This document shows, one piece after another, positions 1-4,258 of a stretch of DNA of 7,160 nt. The notes beneath the pieces were generated by a model. It was not told the origin of the DNA. It made no database searches and worked only from the letters and a program-made list of their open reading frames with translations. Both the position numbers and the translations under genes were made by a program. The stretch is taken from NCBI GenBank assembly GCA_937913075.1, contig CALEPU010000128.1, forward strand, positions 1 to 7,160. The letters run 5' to 3'. The number at the start of each line of letters is the position of its first letter. The stretch's first letter is position 1. Source of the DNA: an uncultured Clostridia bacterium. Its GTDB lineage: Bacteria > Bacillota > Clostridia > Christensenellales > CAG-138.

Positions 1-39
1 TCCCGGCCCGTGCCGGAGCCATTCGCGAGGAAAAGGAGT

Positions 40-357
40 TCAAGACCTACTTCGCACCGCCACCGGGCCGTCCGTCTCGCTTACAGCGCGGCGCAGCATC
101 TGCTCCAGCTCACCGAAGCTCGCAGGGCAGAGGATTTTCATGCCGGGAACCGTGCGCAGATATGAGATGTCAAACACACCCTGATGCGTCTCGCCGTCGC
201 TTCCGACAAGTCCCGCACGGTCTACGCAGAAGACCGCATGCAGGCGCAGCAGAGAGACATCGTGGATCAGCATGTCAAAGCTCCGCTGCAGGAAGCTGGA
301 ATATACACAGAATACAGGGACAAGGCCCTGCTTTGCCATGCCTGCCGCCATGGCGGC
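40..357 (-). pseudogene. dxs: Internal fragment of 1-deoxy-D-xylulose-5-phosphate synthase (DXS)
   Basis: Residues ~239-338 of the hybrid frame match the pyrimidine-binding transketolase domain of DXS, which condenses pyruvate and glyceraldehyde-3-phosphate in the MEP isoprenoid pathway. Visible hallmarks are MAAGMAKQGLVPVFCVYSSF, then FLQRSFDMLIHDV, DRAGLVGSDGETHQGVFD, ISYLRTVPGMKILCP and finally GPVAVR. DXS is normally about 620 residues. Here the N-terminal TPP-binding half, the catalytic glutamate just before this segment, and the C-terminal transketolase domain are all absent. The expected YPRG after VAVR is replaced by a short unrelated tail and a stop. The piece cannot be an active enzyme. 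It is either a chimeric-assembly remnant or a rearranged pseudogene. The family identity is very secure. Confidence 0.85.
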
Positions 358-1065
358 GTTCAGAGACTCCACGCTCCCCTCCATCGGTATGCGGATATAC
401 CGGTCCGCGAGGGAGGCCGCCGCGTCCGTGAGGCCGCTGCCCTCGTTGCCTATGACGAGCACGCGGTCGGGCGAAAGCTCGGGCAGGCTTTCTTCTCCCG
501 CAAGATGCCCGCAGACGAGCGAATACCCCGAGACTTTAAGCCGCAAGAGCTCGGTTGCAAGCTCGCCCTGCCATACGGGTAAATGATACGTTGACCCCAT
601 AGCGGCACGCAGGGCCTTGGGCGAATACGGGTCGGTGCAGCCGGCGCCCACGAGCAGACCCGCAGCGCCGAAGGCGTCCGCCGTGCGAAGTACAGTGCCT
701 AAGTTACCGGGGTCTTGGAGCGTGTCGAGCGCGATTATCAGCCCGTGCGGGTAGCTTTCGGGCGTGGTCGTATCCGGCGTTTTTACTGCGGCGCACACGC
801 CCTGCGGCGTATCCGTATCGGCGACGGAGCGCATGACAGAAGCGGTAACGGTATCGAAAGCCAAGCCCATTGCGAGCAGCCTTTCGCCGATATCCTCACG
901 CCCCTCCTCAATATAGGCGCGTACTATTTGCGCACCGGAGCCCGCCGCGTCAAGCACAAGCCGCTCTCCCTCTATGAGATGCAGACCGGACCTTTCCCTC
1001 AGGCTCCTTTGCTTAAGCCCGCGCAGCCTTTTTATACCGTCGTTTTGTGTCGAAGTGATCAGCAT
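40..1065 (-). CDS. Hybrid ORF: SpoU/TrmH-family RNA 2'-O-methyltransferase running into a DXS fragment
   Basis: The first ~240 of 341 residues form a SpoU (TrmH/RlmB-like) SAM-dependent methyltransferase that modifies ribose 2'-OH in rRNA or tRNA. Residues 3-40 resemble the substrate-binding domain (ends HLIEGERLVLDA). Knotted SPOUT motif 1 is at 114-133 (DTLQDPGNLGTVLRTADAFG, with conserved N122 and R127), motif 2 at 203-212 (LVIGNEGSGL, E208) and motif 3 at 226-242 (IPMEGSVESLNAA, S235/N236). From about residue 239 the frame matches 1-deoxy-D-xylulose-5-phosphate synthase instead. A normal SpoU protein would end about 10-20 residues after motif 3, so its domain is nearly complete. The ATG at 1063-1065 has a modest GGGG ribosome binding site and its own promoter. 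The exact RNA target cannot be told. The SpoU assignment is strong; a real two-domain protein is doubtful. Confidence 0.85.
   Translation of the reverse strand: MLITSTQNDGIKRLRGLKQRSLRERSGLHLIEGERLVLDAAGSGAQIVRAYIEEGREDIGERLLAMGLAFDTVTASVMRSVADTDTPQGVCAAVKTPDTTTPESYPHGLIIALDTLQDPGNLGTVLRTADAFGAAGLLVGAGCTDPYSPKALRAAMGSTYHLPVWQGELATELLRLKVSGYSLVCGHLAGEESLPELSPDRVLVIGNEGSGLTDAAASLADRYIRIPMEGSVESLNAAMAAGMAKQGLVPVFCVYSSFLQRSFDMLIHDVSLLRLHAVFCVDRAGLVGSDGETHQGVFDISYLRTVPGMKILCPASFGELEQMLRRAVSETDGPVAVRSRS
344..357. repeat. Perfect 14-bp palindrome at the SpoU-DXS junction
   Basis: GCCGCCATGGCGGC reads the same on both strands. It encodes the Ala-Ala-Met-Ala stretch where the SpoU signature (SLNAAxAAG) and the DXS signature (HAVTMAAGMAKQG) share residues. 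This shared GC-rich stretch is the probable crossover between the two genes, whether in vivo or during assembly. Confidence 0.6.
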
Positions 1066-1097
1066 CAGTTGTACCCCGCTCGCGTTCTATGCCTGAA

Positions 1098-1126
1098 AGC
1101 ATAGCAGAAATCGCGGCGCTTTTCAA
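1098..1126 (-). promoter_or_regulatory. Predicted sigma-A promoter of the SpoU gene
   Basis: Read on the minus strand, TTGAAA (1121-1126) is separated by 17 bp from TATGCT (1098-1103), which is preceded by TG to give an extended -10. Transcription would start near 1091, about 25 nt before the ATG. A 6-bp inverted repeat, CTATGC/GCATAG (1087-1092 and 1099-1104), overlaps the -10 and start site and could be an operator. There is no experimental support. Confidence 0.5.
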
Positions 1127-1170
1127 CGGCAGAGCGGCAAATGTTGCGGTTTTGACGCAATATATTCGAG

Positions 1171-1218
1171 AATAAAAATCCGCCCCCCTGCCGGTCAATA
1201 CCGACCGGCGGAGAGCGG
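1171..1218 (-). terminator. Intrinsic terminator of the hsp20 gene
   Basis: On the minus strand, 27 nt after the Hsp20 stop, bases 1218-1180 form a strong hairpin. GCCGGTC pairs with GACCGGC around a GGTATT loop. After one bulged A, nine further pairs (two of them G-U) extend the stem. It is followed directly by ATTTTTATT (1179-1171). The other strand lacks a T-tract, so termination is predicted only for the minus strand. It separates hsp20 from the SpoU gene's own promoter. Confidence 0.85.
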
Positions 1219-1245
1219 AAAACGCTCTTATAGCTTTGGGCCGTT

Positions 1246-1701
1246 TCAGCCCTCGATCATGATGGTCTTCCTTTCGGGCAGCTTTTTCTCGTCCTTCTTG
1301 GGAACGGTGAGCTTCAGGACGCCGTCCTCAAACCTCGCCTTGATCTCATCATCAGTGACGTTCTCGCCAACGTAGAAGCTCCTCTGCATGGAGCCGCAGT
1401 AGCGCTCGCGCCTAATAAGCTTGCCGCGCTTATCCTCCTCGTCCTTGTCGAGGCCCTTTGCGGCGGAAACGGTGAGATAACCGTTCTCGAGGTTGAGCGC
1501 GATCTCTTCCTTCTTAAAGCCGGGCAGGTCGATGTCGACCTCGTAGCCGCCCTCGTTCTCATGCACGTCGGTCTTCATAACGTGGTTGGCGTGCTTGCCG
1601 TAGAGCTTCTTGTCGATATCGCCGAAATCCCTCATCATGGGGAAGGTCAGATCCATAAGATCGTCAAAAATACTGTCGTTGAAAATAGTAGGGTACAACA
1701 T
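1246..1701 (-). CDS. Hsp20/alpha-crystallin family small heat-shock protein
   Basis: This 151-residue protein is of normal length for a bacterial small heat-shock protein, an ATP-independent cytoplasmic holdase that keeps unfolding proteins soluble. The N-terminal arm (1-40) begins with a hydrophobic aromatic stretch (FDDLMDLTFPMMRDF). The alpha-crystallin domain runs from about 42 to 136 and contains VDIDLPGFKKEEIAL, LENGYLTVSA, the RRERYCGSMQRSFYV strand region and the closing GVLKLTVPK signature. The C-terminal extension carries an I-x-I motif (IMI, 147-149), which usually drives oligomer assembly. The ATG is preceded at 8 nt by a perfect AGGAGG (1710-1715, minus strand). The gene is monocistronic: it has its own CIRCE-controlled promoter and a strong terminator. 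Residue C102 is not part of any known motif. The gene appears intact. Confidence 0.97.
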   Translation of the reverse strand: MLYPTIFNDSIFDDLMDLTFPMMRDFGDIDKKLYGKHANHVMKTDVHENEGGYEVDIDLPGFKKEEIALNLENGYLTVSAAKGLDKDEEDKRGKLIRRERYCGSMQRSFYVGENVTDDEIKARFEDGVLKLTVPKKDEKKLPERKTIMIEG

Positions 1702-1819
1702 AATTCATTCCTCCTCTTACTCATTATTATCAACTTAATGATTTTTTATGAGCATCGGGACGGAGCTTGCGTGCACGAGGGCTTGACGCTCCTCGATCGG
1801 TTCTCTGTTCCTTTGTTCT
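1702..1819 (-). promoter_or_regulatory. Long (~118 nt) 5' leader of hsp20 with alternative hairpins
   Basis: The predicted transcription start near 1819 leaves a leader of about 118 nt. Two mutually exclusive GC stems are possible: CGAGG/CCTCG (1776-1780 with 1791-1795) or GGAGC/GCTCC (1762-1766 with 1788-1792). Closer to the start codon, AT-rich pairings (CTCAT/ATGAG, 1720-1724 with 1748-1752, or TCATTA/TAATGA, 1721-1726 with 1736-1741) end five bases before the ribosome binding site. It contains no gene. Many bacterial hsp20 leaders act as RNA thermometers; here that role is only a suggestion. Confidence 0.3.
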
Positions 1820-1825
1820 GAGCAT

Positions 1826-1853
1826 ATTATACCACTGTTGTTAGCACTGTCAA
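1826..1853 (-). promoter_or_regulatory. Consensus sigma-A promoter of hsp20
   Basis: On the minus strand, a perfect TTGACA (1848-1853) and a perfect TATAAT (1826-1831) are separated by 16 bp. The -35 lies inside the left arm of the CIRCE operator, so HrcA binding would block RNA polymerase. The start is predicted near 1819. Confidence 0.85.
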
Positions 1854-1867
1854 GTGTTGAGTGCTAA
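1841..1867. promoter_or_regulatory. CIRCE operator (HrcA-binding inverted repeat)
   Basis: The arms TTAGCACTG (1841-1849) and GAGTGCTAA (1859-1867) flank a 9-bp spacer. This matches the CIRCE consensus TTAGCACTC-N9-GAGTGCTAA at 17 of 18 arm positions. CIRCE is the target of the repressor HrcA, which is relieved on heat stress through GroEL availability. It usually controls groESL or dnaK operons and less often an hsp20 gene. The single mismatch (G1849) is the base that completes the promoter -35. Confidence 0.93.
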
Positions 1868-1945
1868 TATATTTATATATTTTTATTTCCTCCGAGTCGT
1901 CAGTTCCCAAGCGTATACACAGTGCCTGCGAACAGGGGAGAGTTG

Positions 1946-1953
1946 TCCTCCGA
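1946..1953. repeat. 8-bp direct repeat TCCTCCGA, second copy
   Basis: TCCTCCGA occurs at 1888-1895 and again at 1946-1953 in the intergenic region between the divergent hsp20 and response-regulator genes. No function is evident and chance is possible. Confidence 0.2.
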
Positions 1954-1958
1954 AGGTA

Positions 1959-1975
1959 TTTACAACTTCTTAACA
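1959..1975 (+). promoter_or_regulatory. Candidate OmpR/PhoP-family direct-repeat box
   Basis: TTTACA (1959-1964) and TTAACA (1970-1975) repeat with an 11-bp period and a 5-bp gap. They match the TT(A/T/C)ACA pattern known for PhoP boxes in Bacillus subtilis. A perfect inverted repeat, ATGATA-GTAT-TATCAT (1981-1996), follows. Both lie upstream of a response-regulator promoter, so autoregulation is plausible. A fully functional PhoP site normally has more repeats. Confidence 0.35.
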
Positions 1976-2012
1976 TCTTTATGATAGTATTATCATGGAA
2001 GGCTTGCCGCCA

Positions 2013-2041
2013 TTGAACGAAGGGCGGCGGGGCGATATAAT
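2013..2041 (+). promoter_or_regulatory. Predicted promoter of the response-regulator gene
   Basis: TTGAAC (2013-2018), a 17-bp spacer and a perfect TATAAT (2036-2041) predict a start near 2048. That leaves a leader of about 33 nt before the ATG at 2081. Confidence 0.6.
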
Positions 2042-2080
2042 ATTATTGTCAGGCGCGGAATGCGCGCGGGGGAGAAGCAT

Positions 2081-2404
2081 ATGCTGAAAATACTTATCGT
2101 TGAAGACGAAAAAGCAATATCGAATTTAATTGACGTTAATCTTACGGCGCTGGGGTATCGCTGCTATTGCGCGTATGACGGCAGGGAAGCCGCCGACATG
2201 ATAGAGGAAAATACTTACGACCTTGTGCTGCTGGACATAATGCTGCCCGAGATCGACGGCTACGAGCTGCTCGAATACGTAAAATATCAGGGCACGCCCG
2301 TTATCGTCTGCCGAAATTACTTGCGTTCGAGGACGACTGCTGCACGGAAGCTGCTTTTGCACATTAATGCAACAGCCCCTTATTACCGTCATTCGGCGGC
2401 TTGA
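2081..2404 (+). pseudogene. Truncated response regulator (receiver domain only, broken after ~75 residues)
   Basis: The ATG at 2081 is chosen over an upstream ATG at 2060 because GGGGAG lies 6 nt before it and the protein then opens with the standard MLKILIVEDE. Residues 1-75 are a CheY-like receiver domain of an OmpR/PhoB-type regulator. They show the acidic pocket E8/D9, the phosphoacceptor D52 in LLDIMLPEIDG, and GTPVI of beta-4. The conserved Thr (usually xLTAK), the beta-5 Lys, and the DNA-binding winged helix are all missing. After residue 75 the frame reads VCRNYLRSRTTAARK and stops at 107 residues, with no resemblance to a receiver. No sensor kinase is nearby. The cause could be gene decay or an assembly junction near 2305. 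The product would not be a working regulator. Confidence 0.75.
2302..2367 (+). other. Possible C-terminal tail of a different, unidentified gene
   Basis: Just where the receiver similarity is lost, another forward frame is open: YRLPKLLAFEDDCCTEAAFAH, ending at a TAA (2365-2367). It could be the tail of an unrelated gene joined to the response-regulator head. The stretch is too short to identify. A TTGCA/TGCAA inverted repeat with a 6-nt loop (2357-2372) follows but has no T-tract. Confidence 0.25.
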
Positions 2405-2428
2405 CATTTACTCCGCATGCCGTATAAT
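2401..2428 (+). promoter_or_regulatory. Consensus sigma-A promoter of the ABC-phosphatase operon
   Basis: A perfect TTGACA (2401-2406) and a perfect TATAAT (2423-2428) are spaced by 16 bp. The start is predicted near 2435, about 35 nt before the first gene's TTG codon. No clear operator or attenuator is visible in the leader, and the -35 overlaps the stop codon of the truncated response regulator. A fully consensus promoter suggests strong basal transcription unless a repressor acts. Confidence 0.85.
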
Positions 2429-2469
2429 GGAAGCAAAAGTATTTGAGGCATGGCTTGGAGGGATAGGAT

Positions 2470-4248
2470 TTGATTTTCGGCAAACACATCAACCGCTATT
2501 ATTTGCGGTATGCGCCATTACTTATTCTCGGCGCGGCGGCTCTGATACTCGTTGATTATTTTCAGCTCATAATTCCAAATCTATACGGTATGCTGATAGA
2601 CGGCATAAACAAGGGCGTTGTTGATTTTAACGGCGTTCCGACGGCTTTCAACATGGATTTCCTGCTCGACCACATCTGTCTGCCCATAATAGGCATAGTA
2701 GTGGTGATGGTAATAGGGCGCTTTTTATGGCGCATCTGCTTTTTCGGCTCGGCGATAAGGGTCGAGACCAACATCCGCATAGAGATGTTCGATCACTGCA
2801 AGGATCTTTCCCGTGAATACTATCAGGTCAACAAGGTCGGCAATCTGATGAGCCTTTTCACTAACGACCTCGACACCATACAGGAGTGCTTCGGCGACGG
2901 GCTTTTGATGTTCTTCGACGCGCTTTTCCTCGGCATACTCGGGTTTTATAACATGTGGCGCATGGACGTGACCATGACGCTTTTGACGCTTATACCGCTG
3001 GGGCTCATACTGCTTATCGGCACGCTGATGGGCAAGGCGATGATGAAAAAATGGGAAGTTCGCCAGAGGGCGTTCTCCAACCTTTCGGATTTCGCGCAGG
3101 AGAGCTTCTCCGGCTATGCCGTTATAAAGGCTTTCGTTAAGGAGCTCCGGCAGCTCATGGCGTTCCGCAAGCACAATACAGAGAACGAGGACACCAACGT
3201 GGATTACACCAAGATATCCACTCTGATGCACGTGCTGATAACGCTGCTGGTCGAGACGGTGATCTGCGTCATACTGGGTTACGGCGGGTATCTCGTTTAC
3301 CGCGGCTCGTTCAGCGCGGGCAGGCTGGTTGAGTACATAGGCTATTTCTCCTCGGTGGTTTGGCCCGTTATGGCTGTGTCCATGCTTATAGAAAAATCGG
3401 CAAGAGGAAAAGCCTCGATGAAGCGCGTATCGGAGCTTTTGGAGGCGAAGATAACCGTTGCCGACGAGCCCGGCGCCTCGGATATCGAAAACGTTCGCGG
3501 CAAGATAGAGTTCCGCGACCTCACCTTCCGCTATGACGACGGCGAATATGACGCTCTTGAGCACGTCTCCTTTACCGTTGAGCCCGGCGAGAGCGTCGGC
3601 ATAGTGGGCAAAACAGGCTCGGGCAAGACCACGATAGTCGATCTCATACTGCGCACCTACAACGTGCCGCGCGGCACTCTGTTTATAGACGACCGTGACG
3701 TGACCGATATCACTATTAAATCGCTGCGGCGCGGCTGCGCATACGTTCCGCAGGACAATTTCCTCTTCTCGGATACCATCGCCAACAACATAGGCTTTGC
3801 TTTTGACGAGATAGACGAGGCTGCGGTCGAGAACGCCGCGGAGCTTGCGGCGGTGCACGACAATATCGCCGAATTCAAGGACAAGTATCAAACCGTACTC
3901 GGCGAGCGCGGCGTGACGGTATCCGGCGGGCAGAAGCAGCGTATTTCCATAGCGCGTGCTTTGATGAAGGAAGCTCCGATACTGATACTCGACGACTCGG
4001 TCTCCGCCGTCGATACCGACACCGAAAAGGTGATATTGAATAATTTGAAGGATACGCGCAGGGGCAAGACCACGATACTAATAGCTCACCGCATATCCAC
4101 CATAAAAGAGCTTGATAAGATAGTATTCGTTGAGGACGGCAGGGTGACCGCCGTCGGCAGCCACGACGAGCTTGTGGGCTCCTGCCCCGAGTACGCCAAG
4201 ATGGTGGAATTGCAGCGCCTCGAGGAAGAGGCTGCGAACGGGAAATGA
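2470..4248 (+). CDS. ABC exporter half-transporter, subunit 1 (degenerate ATPase site; YheI/BmrC/LmrC-like)
   Basis: This 592-residue half-transporter has an N-terminal six-helix exporter domain (about 15-310; helices near 15-37, 70-92, 138-160, 168-187, 252-277 and 286-308) and a C-terminal nucleotide-binding domain. Motifs are Walker A GKTGSGKT (380-387), Q-loop Q428, signature VSGGQ (484-488), Walker B ILILD (D508) and switch His H540. The residue after Walker B is D509 instead of the catalytic Glu (LDDSVSAVD). This is the hallmark of the inactive-site subunit in heterodimeric exporters such as BmrCD, LmrCD and TM287/288. The start is TTG: GGAGG lies 8 nt upstream, an in-frame TAG at 2464 rules out longer starts, and no in-frame ATG occurs for about 40 codons. 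It is the first gene of the operon, 10 bp before its partner. The substrate is unknown; drugs, peptides or lipids are all possible. Confidence 0.95.
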   Translation: MIFGKHINRYYLRYAPLLILGAAALILVDYFQLIIPNLYGMLIDGINKGVVDFNGVPTAFNMDFLLDHICLPIIGIVVVMVIGRFLWRICFFGSAIRVETNIRIEMFDHCKDLSREYYQVNKVGNLMSLFTNDLDTIQECFGDGLLMFFDALFLGILGFYNMWRMDVTMTLLTLIPLGLILLIGTLMGKAMMKKWEVRQRAFSNLSDFAQESFSGYAVIKAFVKELRQLMAFRKHNTENEDTNVDYTKISTLMHVLITLLVETVICVILGYGGYLVYRGSFSAGRLVEYIGYFSSVVWPVMAVSMLIEKSARGKASMKRVSELLEAKITVADEPGASDIENVRGKIEFRDLTFRYDDGEYDALEHVSFTVEPGESVGIVGKTGSGKTTIVDLILRTYNVPRGTLFIDDRDVTDITIKSLRRGCAYVPQDNFLFSDTIANNIGFAFDEIDEAAVENAAELAAVHDNIAEFKDKYQTVLGERGVTVSGGQKQRISIARALMKEAPILILDDSVSAVDTDTEKVILNNLKDTRRGKTTILIAHRISTIKELDKIVFVEDGRVTAVGSHDELVGSCPEYAKMVELQRLEEEAANGK

Positions 4249-4258
4249 GGTGATCTTG

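Noticed and set aside
40..1065. A genuine bifunctional RNA methyltransferase/isoprenoid enzyme
   Set aside because: The DXS part lacks its TPP-binding half and C-terminal domain, so it cannot be a functional second enzyme.
162..1104. Several plus-strand open frames across the SpoU-DXS region
   Set aside because: They are shadows of the minus-strand gene, with Arg/Ser/Pro-rich low-quality translations and no motifs.
2367..2555. Plus-strand 62-codon open frame
   Set aside because: It runs through a perfect promoter and the ribosome binding site into the start of ABC subunit 1 in another frame.
2725..3891. Long minus-strand open frame (388 codons) inside ABC subunit 1
   Set aside because: It lies fully antisense to a well-supported ABC gene, lacks any recognisable domain and is a by-product of codon bias.
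4172..4258. Longer N-terminus for ABC subunit 2 starting at 4172
   Set aside because: The extra 29 residues overlap subunit 1, are Arg/Ser-rich and lack homology character. The ATG at 4259 has a proper AGGTGA site.
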